NCBI GenBank assembly: GCA_040702975.1
Contig: CP159990.1
Span: forward strand, 2,852,001 to 2,916,000
Length of the DNA stretch: 64,000 nt
Reading direction: 5' to 3'
From: Roseburia hominis
Lineage (GTDB): Bacteria; Bacillota; Clostridia; Lachnospirales; Lachnospiraceae
The notes below the pieces were generated by a model. The model ran no database searches. It saw nothing but the letters and a program-made list of their open reading frames with translations, and was not told where the DNA came from. Both the position numbers and the translations under genes were made by a program. This document shows positions 25,568 to 33,748 of the stretch, piece after piece. Numbering within the stretch: the first letter of the stretch is position 1; each line of letters starts with the position of its first letter.

Positions 25568-25604
25568 AAAAGTGCCGGACACCATAAAAAGTTGTCCGAC
25601 ACTC
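25568..25604 (-). terminator. Terminator of the triple recombinase operon
   Basis: Minus strand AGTGTCGGACA pairs with TGTCCGGCACT (one G-U) around an 11-nt loop, followed by TTTTCTG. It begins a few bases after the stop of the last recombinase. Confidence 0.85.
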
Positions 25605-25607
25605 ATC

Positions 25608-27230
25608 TCAACCGTTCAATATACAGTTTTTGAAATTCCAGATAATCTCATACCGGTCATCCCGGTATATTCTCACTTCCTTTATCATCGCCTCAACCAT
25701 TTCCTTCGTCAGCGCCGATTCTCTTGCAAACAGGGAAATATTTTCAAGTTCTTTCAACTGCTCGTCATCCACCTCTGCCTGCATTGCCATCTCTTTACTC
25801 AATTCAGCGATCTTCTTCTCTGCCGCTTCAATCTCTGCATCACAGGCTTGCTTTACAGCCAGATACTGATTCCGGTCAGCCTCCTCCATGATATACCGTT
25901 CATAACAGTCCTGCTTTTCTGTTTTCTTTTGTAAAATCCTCTGCCGGAGCTGGCCGATTCCCCGTTCCAGCTTTGCAGCAGCCTCCTTTTGACCACTGTT
26001 ATCACGCTTTACGATACAATATTTTTTCTCCGCCAGTTCCCCGATCTGTTTTATGGCTTTCAGCACAGCGGCGTTTATCTTGTCAACTTCATACACCCGG
26101 CAGTCACAGGTGTTTTCATCCACCGGCACATCCGCATGTCTGGTTGTTTGGCAATAAAAGATATCCGGCAAGCTTCTCCGGTATTCATAGTGCATAGTCC
26201 GGTTACAGTATCCGCATACGCAAAAGCCACTCAAAACAGTTCTTCTGAGCCGATACTGATCGTCTTTCTTATTTCGTTTCCCCTTCATTATGCGGCACTG
26301 CTCAAACGCCTGCTCAAATTCTTTCTCTGTCACAATCGCCTCATGGCAGTCCGGCACAATGACCTGTTCTTCCACTTCATTCTTTTTTGTGTGGGTGCCG
26401 CATGGCGCTGTCTTGCTCCGTTTGAAATTGACACATGCTCCCGTATATACCTGGTTCTTTAAAATTCCCCACACCATGTTATACTGCCAGCAGATCACCG
26501 TTGTGTTTTTCCGCACCATCATCCGCTTGCCTTTATATTTTTTCTCTGTCAGCGTTCCCGGTGTCGGTATCTCCGACTGGTTGAGCATCTTCACGATCTC
26601 CGGTATGGTATGTCCCGACAGCGCCATATCGAAAATGAACCGCACAATCTTTGCCCCTTCCAGCTCGATCTCAAGCTGGTTCTTTCTCTCCTTAGACCGC
26701 ACATACCCAATCGGTGCCCTTCCTAAATACTCCCCCTTTCTGGCCTTTGATTTCTTTGCTGCCGTTATCTTTTTAGACAGGTCTTTACTGTATAAATCGT
26801 AAAGGAAGTTCTTGAACACAACATCCCAGTCTCCGGCAGTTCCCTCTTTTGCGTCACTGTCATAGTGATCGTTGACCGAAATAAATCGCACACCCAGGAA
26901 CGGGAAAATCTGTTCCAGATACTCCCCTGCATCCAGAAAATTTCTGGCAAACCGTGAAAAATCCTTTACCATGATACACTGGATTTTTCCCCTCTTTACT
27001 TCCTCCATCATTTTCCGGAAAGCAGGGCGGTTGAAATTAGTACCGGAATAGCCATCATCCACAAATTCAATCACATCATATCCGGACAAATCCTGCCGGT
27101 TGCTGTATGTATAACAGAGCAGGTCACGCTGATGGCTGACACTGGCACTTTCATCCATTTCTCCATTCGCCTTAAACAAATCCTCCTGGGATAGCCGGAT
27201 ATAAAATGCCAAAACCTGTTTATACTTCAT
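25608..27230 (-). CDS. Large serine recombinase (third of three)
   Basis: A 540-residue large serine recombinase. The N-terminal resolvase domain has the catalytic Ser in FYIRLSQED and VKDFSRFARNFLDAGEYLE. A recombinase domain (GRAPIGYVRSKERKNQLEI) follows, then a Cys-rich zinc ribbon (CVCGYCNRTMHYEYRR, then C-x4-H and CDC) and a C-terminal coiled coil. These enzymes integrate and excise mobile elements at att sites without host factors. Its start overlaps the previous gene by 11 bp. A degraded copy of its 3' part lies at 23015-23441. Confidence 0.95.
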   Translation of the reverse strand: MKYKQVLAFYIRLSQEDLFKANGEMDESASVSHQRDLLCYTYSNRQDLSGYDVIEFVDDGYSGTNFNRPAFRKMMEEVKRGKIQCIMVKDFSRFARNFLDAGEYLEQIFPFLGVRFISVNDHYDSDAKEGTAGDWDVVFKNFLYDLYSKDLSKKITAAKKSKARKGEYLGRAPIGYVRSKERKNQLEIELEGAKIVRFIFDMALSGHTIPEIVKMLNQSEIPTPGTLTEKKYKGKRMMVRKNTTVICWQYNMVWGILKNQVYTGACVNFKRSKTAPCGTHTKKNEVEEQVIVPDCHEAIVTEKEFEQAFEQCRIMKGKRNKKDDQYRLRRTVLSGFCVCGYCNRTMHYEYRRSLPDIFYCQTTRHADVPVDENTCDCRVYEVDKINAAVLKAIKQIGELAEKKYCIVKRDNSGQKEAAAKLERGIGQLRQRILQKKTEKQDCYERYIMEEADRNQYLAVKQACDAEIEAAEKKIAELSKEMAMQAEVDDEQLKELENISLFARESALTKEMVEAMIKEVRIYRDDRYEIIWNFKNCILNG

Positions 27231-28911
27231 CTTCTTCCATCTCCTTCAAAAAAGTCTGACAAGTGTCTGTAAATTTGAAAACCACTTCGATATGCTTATC
27301 CTCAAAAACTTTGATTTCCTGTACAAGTGCTTCCAGCATCACACGGTCGAGCTTTTTCTTTCTGGAAAATTTTTTAAACACCGCCGCCGTTTCCTCTGTT
27401 TTTGAGAGAAAGGTATCTATCTGCAGTTTCTGTCCCATTGCTTTTTCAATTTCATTCTGAAGAATATTTTCCTGTTCCAGATAATCTGCCCTCATTTCCC
27501 GGTACTCTGTCTCATTTAATATTCCTTCACAGAAATTTTCATACAGGCTTTCACGCAGTCTGGAAACTCTGGTTTTTCTTTTTGTCAGTTCTGCAATCCT
27601 GCTTCTGCTGCTCTCATAAACACTTTCAATCCCACCGTCATTACTTCCACACTTTACTTTGTGTGCCATATCTGCCATCACCTGAATCTGTAATTTTATC
27701 TGTGCAAGCACAGCGTCATGCAGTACGGTTTCCTTAATCGTATGGATACTGCACTCCCTGCGGTCTGTCTCCTTGTACCTCCCGCAGCGGAATACTCTGG
27801 TTACTATCCCTGTCTTTTGAGATACCAATTTTCCTAGCTGCATGGAACCGCCACAGTCCCCGCATTTTAGAATGCCACGATAAATATTCTCATAAGGTCT
27901 TACATTTTTATGACTTTCCCGGTATTTCTTTTGGGAGGCTTCATTGATCTCCTGCACCTTGTCAAAGACTTCCTGTGTTACAAGAGGTTCGTGCATATAC
28001 TCCATGATCTTCCACTCCGACCTTTCTGCCTCTTTTCTTTTTCTCTGCCCTTTATATAACGCCTTTGGTTCTTTGCCATGAACCAGATGCCCCAGATAAA
28101 CCGGATTGGAAAGGCAGTCTGAAATTCCGGTGGAAAACCAGTATTCGCTGACCTTTTGTTTCGAGTTTCCCGCTTCCTGCTGTGCTTTCCTCTGGCTCGG
28201 CGTTACCGCATGGATTTCATCCAGATGTCTGCGTATCGCTTCGTAACTGTATCCTTTTAAACGAAGCTCGAACATCAGCTTCACATAGGGAGCCGTTACC
28301 GGATCAGGAACCAGTGTCAGGTCACCTTTATTTAACCGCATATACCCATAGCACAGCCGCCCCGGAAGAAATTCCCCCTTATCCATCCTCGCATGGATAC
28401 TGGTACAGATTTTCTGGGACAGGTCTTTAGCATACAGCTCGTTAATCATATTTTTTAACGGAACCGTCATGGTGCGCTCATCCGTGCTGCTGTGCAGGCT
28501 GTCATACCCGTCCGTCACCGCAATGAAGCGGACTCCCATAAAAGGAAATATGTTCTCCAGATATTCACCTGCTTCCAGATAATCCCTGCCGAACCTGGAA
28601 AGGTCTTTTACCACGATGCAGTTTATTTTTCCTGCCTTGATATCCTCCAGCATCCGGTTAAATTCCGGTCGTTCAAAGGTTGTCCCCTTTTTCCCATTGT
28701 CAACATAGGTGTCTGCCAGTCGCAGTTCCGGCTGTCCGTCCACAAACCGGTTGCAGATGCTCAGCTGGTTTTCAATGGAATCTCCTTCATCCTGCTTGCC
28801 GCTGTTTACCAGAGAAAGCCTCCCGTAAATGCCGCAGAGATAAATGCTATCCTCTGGATTTGCCAATGGCGCTATCATAGCCGTTTCCTGTTTTCTGCTC
28901 TTTCTTGCCAT
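27220..28911 (-). CDS. Large serine recombinase (second of three)
   Basis: A 563-residue protein with resolvase domain (YGRLSLVNSG with catalytic Ser; VVKDLSRFGRDYLEAGEYLE), recombinase domain (PGRLCYGYMRLNKGDLTL), zinc ribbon (LKCGDCGGSMQL, CGRYKETDRREC) and a coiled coil. It lies 12 bp after the first recombinase and overlaps the third. Triplets of serine recombinases are known from Firmicute integrative elements, where the members may act together or at different att sites. Which one is active here cannot be told. Confidence 0.95.
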   Translation of the reverse strand: MARKSRKQETAMIAPLANPEDSIYLCGIYGRLSLVNSGKQDEGDSIENQLSICNRFVDGQPELRLADTYVDNGKKGTTFERPEFNRMLEDIKAGKINCIVVKDLSRFGRDYLEAGEYLENIFPFMGVRFIAVTDGYDSLHSSTDERTMTVPLKNMINELYAKDLSQKICTSIHARMDKGEFLPGRLCYGYMRLNKGDLTLVPDPVTAPYVKLMFELRLKGYSYEAIRRHLDEIHAVTPSQRKAQQEAGNSKQKVSEYWFSTGISDCLSNPVYLGHLVHGKEPKALYKGQRKRKEAERSEWKIMEYMHEPLVTQEVFDKVQEINEASQKKYRESHKNVRPYENIYRGILKCGDCGGSMQLGKLVSQKTGIVTRVFRCGRYKETDRRECSIHTIKETVLHDAVLAQIKLQIQVMADMAHKVKCGSNDGGIESVYESSRSRIAELTKRKTRVSRLRESLYENFCEGILNETEYREMRADYLEQENILQNEIEKAMGQKLQIDTFLSKTEETAAVFKKFSRKKKLDRVMLEALVQEIKVFEDKHIEVVFKFTDTCQTFLKEMEEDEV

Positions 28912-28923
28912 CGTACATCCCTC

Positions 28924-30579
28924 CTACTGTGCCAGCGCAAGCTCCGGCATTTCTGAACTACTTTGGTAATTCCCTATCTTTGCCAGAAGCATGGCCATCT
29001 CGTCTGCGTACCGGAACATAACTTCCATTTTCCCTTCTTCATAGACCATGACCCTATCCACCAGTGTAGTAACCATCTGCCGGTTCAGCTCCGGCACATT
29101 CCGGTATTTCTTAAATTCCTGAATCCAAAGGTTACTGCTCCGGTTACCCTCTACGGTTTCTTTCCGTTCATGCTCCAGCCGTTCCAGCGCCTGTTCCTTT
29201 TCTGAAATGCGCTTTGAGAAACTGCCACGGTATTCCTGGTACTCCTTTTCATCAATAATGCCATCGCTCAGATCTTCATACAGCTTCATTTTCATCCGCC
29301 TGTACTTTTGTATTTCCTGCTGCAGCTGTTCCATCTGTGCGTCATAATTAAAAACTGTCCTCTGATGCTCCGGCAGCGTGTCAATATACGTCAGAAACTC
29401 ATCCATCCGGCAGACGGTCTCTATCTGGTCCTGTATGACACGGAACACCCTGTCCGTCAGTTTCTTTTCACTGACCGAGTGGCTGGAACATCCCTTTTTG
29501 TGCTTGTTTGTGGAGCAAACATAATAAAAATATTTTCTTCCGCCAGATGGCACGGCCTTCCTTACCATGCTGTTCTTACAATCCCCGCAGAACAGATAAC
29601 CGGAAAACAGATACAGCTCCTTTTGTTCCGGCGCTGTCCTCGTATCCCGTTTTAATAATTCCTGTACGGTCTGAAAATCACGGAACCCAATGATCGCTTC
29701 ATGAGTGCCTTCTACCCTGATCCATTCCTCCGGCTTTTTTGCTATCTGTGTTTTGACCTTATAGTTTGGAGTGCTTGTCTTTCCCTGTGCCATAACACCA
29801 GTATAAGCCTCCTCTGTCAGAATCCGGTTAATGGCATTGACCGACCAGAGGGCAACCGGATGAATCTTGAAACTGGTGGAATATTTCAGCCCGATGGATT
29901 TTTTATACTCCAACGGGGACAGGACACCATTATCATTCAGAAAATCCGCAATCCTCTGCTGGTTGCTTCCCTGCAGCTTCATCCGGAATATCGTCTGCAC
30001 GACCCCGGCGGCATACTCATCCACCTCAAGCCTGTTCTTATCTTCCTGGGATTTCTGGTATCCATAGATTGCAAAGGCGCTGATACATTCCCCTTTCTTT
30101 CTCTTGATATCCAGCTGGCTTCTGATCTTCACGGAAATATCCCGGCAATAAGCGTCGTTTACCAGATTTTTAAAGGGGAGCATCAGGGAATCTGACTCAT
30201 CCTTTTTCCCTTCACTGTCATAGTTGTCATTGATAGAAATGAAACGGACACCCATAAACGGAAAGATACGCTCAATGTATTTCCCTACTTCAATATAGTT
30301 TCTTCCGAAACGGGATAAATCTTTGACGATCACGCAGTCAATCTTCTCTGCCTTGATATCCTCCATCATCCGCAAGAAGCCGGGGCGGTCAAAGTTCGTC
30401 CCCGAATAACCATCGTCATCATACTCTGCAACGATCTCAATATCGCTGTGTGATTTACCATAGTCCTTAATGAGTTCCGTCTGGTTGATGATACTGTTGC
30501 TTACCTCACCTCTGCCATCATCCTGTGACAGTCTTTTATAAGCACCAGCACGATAAGTTTTATCTTTCTTTTTTGCCAT
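28924..30579 (-). CDS. Large serine recombinase (first of three)
   Basis: A 551-residue protein with resolvase domain (AYKRLSQDDG with catalytic Ser; VKDLSRFGRNYIEVGKYIE), recombinase domain (SAFAIYGYQKSQEDKNRLEV), zinc ribbon (FCGDCKNSMVRK, CSTNKHKKGC) and coiled coil. It heads the operon; its Shine-Dalgarno lies inside a strong hairpin at 30588-30628, which suggests translational control of the whole triplet. Confidence 0.95.
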   Translation of the reverse strand: MAKKKDKTYRAGAYKRLSQDDGRGEVSNSIINQTELIKDYGKSHSDIEIVAEYDDDGYSGTNFDRPGFLRMMEDIKAEKIDCVIVKDLSRFGRNYIEVGKYIERIFPFMGVRFISINDNYDSEGKKDESDSLMLPFKNLVNDAYCRDISVKIRSQLDIKRKKGECISAFAIYGYQKSQEDKNRLEVDEYAAGVVQTIFRMKLQGSNQQRIADFLNDNGVLSPLEYKKSIGLKYSTSFKIHPVALWSVNAINRILTEEAYTGVMAQGKTSTPNYKVKTQIAKKPEEWIRVEGTHEAIIGFRDFQTVQELLKRDTRTAPEQKELYLFSGYLFCGDCKNSMVRKAVPSGGRKYFYYVCSTNKHKKGCSSHSVSEKKLTDRVFRVIQDQIETVCRMDEFLTYIDTLPEHQRTVFNYDAQMEQLQQEIQKYRRMKMKLYEDLSDGIIDEKEYQEYRGSFSKRISEKEQALERLEHERKETVEGNRSSNLWIQEFKKYRNVPELNRQMVTTLVDRVMVYEEGKMEVMFRYADEMAMLLAKIGNYQSSSEMPELALAQ

Positions 30580-30587
30580 AAAAAAAC

Positions 30588-30628
30588 CTCCTGTGATTGA
30601 GACATAGGATTACCCTCAATCATAGGAG
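30588..30628 (-). promoter_or_regulatory. Hairpin that masks the recombinase ribosome site
   Basis: On the transcript CTCCTATGATTGAG can pair with CTCAATCACAGGAG (13 of 14 pairs, 13-nt loop). The 3' arm contains the AGGAGG used by the first recombinase, whose ATG is 8 nt further on. As DNA the same inverted repeat could be an operator. It would keep recombinase expression low unless opened. Confidence 0.6.
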
Positions 30629-30723
30629 TTCTACTCATTGTTAGTTTTAAATTTTTGACCTGCATCCAAGTTACCATAACTCCACGCATTTTTCAAGAGG
30701 GTATTGCGATAAAAATATTCTTT

Positions 30724-30999
30724 TTACAGATTCCGCACATATTCTTCCAGACGCTCCTCCAAGGTTACGTCCGTATCCATAAAGCTGACCTTTACCACCA
30801 CGCCATCATACAGATAGCAGTATGGATTTTTGATCTGCTCGATAAAACTCAAAATGCGTTCTTCCCGGCTCATGGCCGGATCAAGTTTCACGGTACTTCT
30901 CTCCACCAGGGTATTCTTATCCACAGTCCTGATATCCGTCTGTGCCATTCTTTTTAATCTCTCCGCAAGCGTTTCCTGCTCTGTTTGCTTCTTTGCCAT
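30724..30999 (-). CDS. Small mobile-element protein (DUF6870-like)
   Basis: A 91-residue soluble protein. The core TDIRTVDKNTLVERSTVKLD and NPYCYLYDGVVVKVSF resembles a family found beside recombinases and sigma-like genes in Lachnospiraceae elements; I believe it is DUF6870, not verified. Function unknown. I start it at ATG 30999 because AAGGAG is 8 bp upstream; the GTG at 31017 overlaps that site. It lies between the sigma-like gene and the recombinases on the same strand. Confidence 0.75.
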   Translation of the reverse strand: MAKKQTEQETLAERLKRMAQTDIRTVDKNTLVERSTVKLDPAMSREERILSFIEQIKNPYCYLYDGVVVKVSFMDTDVTLEERLEEYVRNL

Positions 31000-31017
31000 C
31001 GTACCAGCTCCTTTCAC

Positions 31018-31779
31018 TTACCCCTTCCTGCGAGGGCCGGAAAACAAGCTGTCACAATAATTTGTATCAGGAAGTTTTTTGAGATGTTCCAATACTGCCC
31101 ACTCCTGTTCCGTAAGGCAAAGTTTTTCTGCTTCATGCCGATCTATCACAAAAGGGCGGCATCCCGGATACTCCGTATCTACGATTCCCAATTTCAGCAG
31201 ATTATCCACAATCTCCTTCGCTCCCTTTCTCCCAAGATTCCTGCACTCCTTATGCCAATCTTCTTTTAGCATCATCCGCAGCAGTTCATGAATGGTGCCA
31301 ATGCCATGCCGCTTTAAACAATTATATGGTCTTATGGATAGCTGCAAAATTTCAATATCCTGGTCTAAGATTCTATCGCCGGCAACCGGCAGTCTCCCCT
31401 TTTTCTTTTCCATTGTCCTACGGACATGTTCCAAAATAGAGGCTTCATGTGCGGCAAATCCTTCCCTGATATATGCCGTCCTCGCCGGATGCCGCAGCTT
31501 CCGCAATGCTCTGTTTATGATCTGCTGTATCCGGCTGCCTGTCAGTTCAAATGCCGCACCGATTTCCGAATAGCTCATTCCTTTTACATAACGGTATTCC
31601 AAAACCATCTGCTCCCGTTACGTCAGCTGTCCTAAAACATATTCCAGCCCTTTCATCTGATCGTCCGATAAAATCTGCCCCACCGGAATATCCCTCAGCA
31701 AATTCAGTGGATAATCTGCCCGTTTCCTCATTCCTTTTTCTCCTCTCCTGTCTGGTTCTCTGCTCCCTATAAGCGCCAT
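31018..31779 (-). pseudogene. Sigma-70 region 4 / alpha-CTD-like regulator with in-frame stop
   Basis: The full frame starts at ATG 31777-31779 (MALIGSREPDRRGEKG) and runs 53 codons to an in-frame TAA at 31618-31620, within a run reading QLT*REQMVLEYRY. It then stays open for another 199 codons. Residues after the stop contain a sigma region 4 helix-turn-helix (YVKGMSYSEIGAAFELTGSR). A C-terminal domain resembling the RNA polymerase alpha C-terminus (LSIRPYNCLKRHGIGTIHEL, LGRKGAKEIVDNLL) follows. Restart at ATG 31608 would retain most of both domains. Homologous genes on integrative elements read through this point (from memory of the family). Confidence 0.75.
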
Positions 31780-31780
31780 T

Positions 31781-31826
31781 TCTTTCACTTACCCTTTCCG
31801 CCGGCGGCTGAAAATCAAGCTGTCCT
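31781..31826 (-). pseudogene. Duplicated 3' end of the sigma-like gene
   Basis: Minus strand GACAGCTTGATTTTCAGCC to GGTAAGTGAAAG closely matches the last 12 codons and stop region of the sigma-like gene (31018-31060). This suggests a former tandem copy reduced to its tail, or a junction from an unequal exchange. Confidence 0.5.
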
Positions 31827-31989
31827 ATTCATTTTTGTGTGCGGCTTGTTTTTGTGTTTTTCCCGATAGGGATATATAAGAGGGATTTTCTTTTCCAGGG
31901 CAAGATTCGCCTATGTTATACAAAAACCCATTTCATGGATTTTCGCATACCTGGCATATCTTGATGGGGATTCCGGTTCCCCATTCCCT

Positions 31990-32065
31990 CGGTGGACGCA
32001 CAATAAAATTGTGCTGTTTGGCTTCCACGAAACTCGTGGTCGCAGCGTCATACAGCGTATGCCGG
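31990..32065. other. Candidate oriT: three perfect hairpins with 3-nt loops
   Basis: GCACAAT/ATTGTGC at 31998-32014, CCACGA/TCGTGG at 32025-32039 and CATAC/GTATG at 32049-32061 are perfect inverted repeats, each with a 3-nt loop. They lie directly upstream of mobC and the relaxase start, where origins of transfer of mobilisable elements usually sit. The rest of 31827-32097 shows no gene. Confidence 0.55.
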
Positions 32066-32097
32066 ATATGCTGACGCATATGGAAAAAGGAGAGATT

Positions 32098-32499
32098 ATG
32101 GCAAGACCAAAGAAAGAAAAAGAACTGGCCCGCTCCCATCTGATTGCTTTCCGCCTGACAGATGTGGAGTATGACCTTGTGACCAGAATGGCAAAGGAAG
32201 CCGGCCTTAGTGCTTCCGCCTATATCCGGAAACTGTTGCTGGACGGAAAGGTAAACATTACCTATGAAGTGGTTGCCGATGTGCCGGAGCTTCAGAAGCT
32301 GGCCGCAGAGTTTGGGAAAATCGGGAGCAACCTAAACCAGATCGCACGGTATTTCCACATGGGCGGTATCCGTTCCAAAGCAATGCAGGACGAAATACAC
32401 GAATGTATCTCACAGCTATTTGAAATGCGGAAAGAGATTGCAGAAATGGCAGGTGATTATCATGGCAGTGTTGAAACATATCGCAAGCAAAAACGCTGA
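32098..32499 (+). CDS. MobC-type relaxosome accessory protein
   Basis: A 133-residue protein. The N-terminus carries a ribbon-helix-helix-like DNA-binding segment (SHLIAFRLTDVEYDLVTRMA) and SAYIRKLLL. The core ELQKLAAEFGKIGSNLNQIARYFH is the signature of bacterial mobilisation proteins (PF05713 type). MobC helps the relaxase open DNA at oriT. AAAAGGAGAGATT precedes the ATG. Its 3' end overlaps the relaxase start by 37 bp, the usual arrangement. Confidence 0.92.
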   Translation: MARPKKEKELARSHLIAFRLTDVEYDLVTRMAKEAGLSASAYIRKLLLDGKVNITYEVVADVPELQKLAAEFGKIGSNLNQIARYFHMGGIRSKAMQDEIHECISQLFEMRKEIAEMAGDYHGSVETYRKQKR

Positions 32500-32795
32500 T
32501 TACAGTCAGATCATGGATTATATTCCGCCAGGAACACCAGGCGGAACTTGAACTTTACGAATCTGCGGTCAAATTTTTCAAAGAGAAAAATGCCGATGGG
32601 AAAATCCCGTCTATGAAATCATTAAAAGCTGAAAAAGAAAAACTGACCATCCAGCGGTCAGCGCAGTATGAAACCTATCAATATTTTAAAGAATACCAAA
32701 AAGAATTGCGGACGGTCTGCTCCAATGTAGATTCCATTCTCAGGCAAAAAAACAACCTTGAGCCATTGATTACCCAATCACAAGACCGCTCATAA
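32463..32795 (+). pseudogene. Relaxase gene reduced to its two ends
   Basis: The 5' part reads MAVLKHIASKNADYSQIMDY, a standard relaxase N-terminus overlapping mobC. After about 21 codons the sequence jumps, out of frame, to the normal C-terminal tail (RQEHQAELELYESAVKFF to ITQSQDRS). At least several hundred internal codons, with the catalytic Tyr/His motifs, are gone. The junction sits by a TTCCGCC/GGCGGAA inverted repeat near 32524-32546. The element cannot mobilise itself. Confidence 0.85.
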
Positions 32796-32797
32796 AA

Positions 32798-32835
32798 AGA
32801 AATCCCATCCATGCAGCACCGGATGGGATTTTCCC
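32798..32835. terminator. Bidirectional terminator between relaxase remnant and toxin gene
   Basis: AATCCCATCC (32801-32810) pairs perfectly with GGATGGGATT (32821-32830), with A-rich and T-rich flanks on both sides. Confidence 0.85.
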
Positions 32836-32837
32836 TT

Positions 32838-33422
32838 TTAAATAATTTTCATCAGCTGGATATACTTAACAGAATCCCTTACAGAATATCTGTCTCCAAA
32901 TATCTGGTAGCGGTTCTCCTTATTCTGGTAGAATGACAACAGCTTAGGCTTGTCCTCACACTCAAGATATACAACTCCGCCGCCGATCTGCCGCTGAATT
33001 TCTTTTAGAGTGACTATCGTCATATCCATCAATTCATTTCCTGTGAGTGCCGCCGACTCCTCATACTGATAATTTTTCCCAAACTGGGCAACCAAAAAAG
33101 CGGATAACATGTAAGAGTCCGTTGCCTCGTCCAGACGAGCATGACGCTGGATTTTTCTTCTCACAGTTCCTGTCAGTCCTGTATCTAGCAGTTGTACTGC
33201 CTTATGGGTCAATGTGAAGATTCCCACGATTCTGCTTTCCCCGTCAACCACCAAATATGTAATAGACATCTTGCGTTTGGCAAACTCTATTGCGTTTTTT
33301 CTTACAAATTCCTCAATTTCATGATTCTTCGGACAAGAGAAATCGGAGAGAATGAGCTGCAATTCCTCCTCTCCGATTGCGTTTATCATATCCAGAATAT
33401 TTACCGATGTAAAATTACTCAC
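32838..33422 (-). CDS. GNAT-fold toxin-like acetyltransferase
   Basis: A 194-residue GNAT-type protein. SITYLVVDGESRIVGIFTLT is the central strand pair, and a LSAFLVAQFGKNYQ segment and YLECEDKPKLLSFYQN complete the acetyl-CoA fold. It follows a 61-residue gene with a 4-bp overlap, the layout of GNAT toxin-antitoxin pairs, in which such enzymes acetylate charged tRNA. The catalytic call is by fold; the target is inferred. The A-loop is not the classical Q/RxxGxG/A, so activity is uncertain. Confidence 0.75.
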   Translation of the reverse strand: MSNFTSVNILDMINAIGEEELQLILSDFSCPKNHEIEEFVRKNAIEFAKRKMSITYLVVDGESRIVGIFTLTHKAVQLLDTGLTGTVRRKIQRHARLDEATDSYMLSAFLVAQFGKNYQYEESAALTGNELMDMTIVTLKEIQRQIGGGVVYLECEDKPKLLSFYQNKENRYQIFGDRYSVRDSVKYIQLMKII

Positions 33423-33604
33423 TTTTTCTGAACCCTCTTTGCCATCAGTCTGCGAATCGCTTCTATATCAGTGAGTGGCGGCTTGACAGGTGTAGTCGGC
33501 TTCCATTCAGGATCAAGGCTTGACGCTTCAAGTGCATCAATAAACTTCTCTGCTTTTTTCGGATCGCTGATCACGATATTTGTAAAAATGCTCGACGTAG
33601 CCAT
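33419..33604 (-). CDS. Small antitoxin-like partner of the GNAT protein
   Basis: A 61-residue protein (MATSSIFTNIVISDPKKAEK start). AAGGAGG lies 7 bp before the ATG at 33604, so I reject the longer frame starting upstream. Segment KKAEKFIDALEAS is helical; the Pro-rich middle and the basic tail AIRRLMAKRVQKK look like a flexible neutralising region. It is coupled to the toxin-like gene by a 4-bp overlap. Confidence 0.75.
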   Translation of the reverse strand: MATSSIFTNIVISDPKKAEKFIDALEASSLDPEWKPTTPVKPPLTDIEAIRRLMAKRVQKK

Positions 33605-33748
33605 AATCGCACCTCCTTCTTGTGTTAATGGCACTTCCTTTTGTAGTCCCGCAAGCATAGCTACCTGCTCATCTTTATTATACGCAAAATGCCGCAGAAA
33701 ATCAACTGTTTTGGAGGAACAGAAAAATCCCAGTTTCTGTCAAGTAAA

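Noticed and set aside
27220..28911. Shared N-terminus MARKSRKQ between the amylosucrase-like protein and a recombinase as evidence of common origin
   Set aside because: Only eight residues of basic low-complexity sequence; no similarity follows.
33738..33748. Third copy of the cargo-end sequence (TCTGTCAAGTAAA) at the ISLre2 left edge
   Set aside because: Lacks the central GCTAAT part and may be chance; too short to support.
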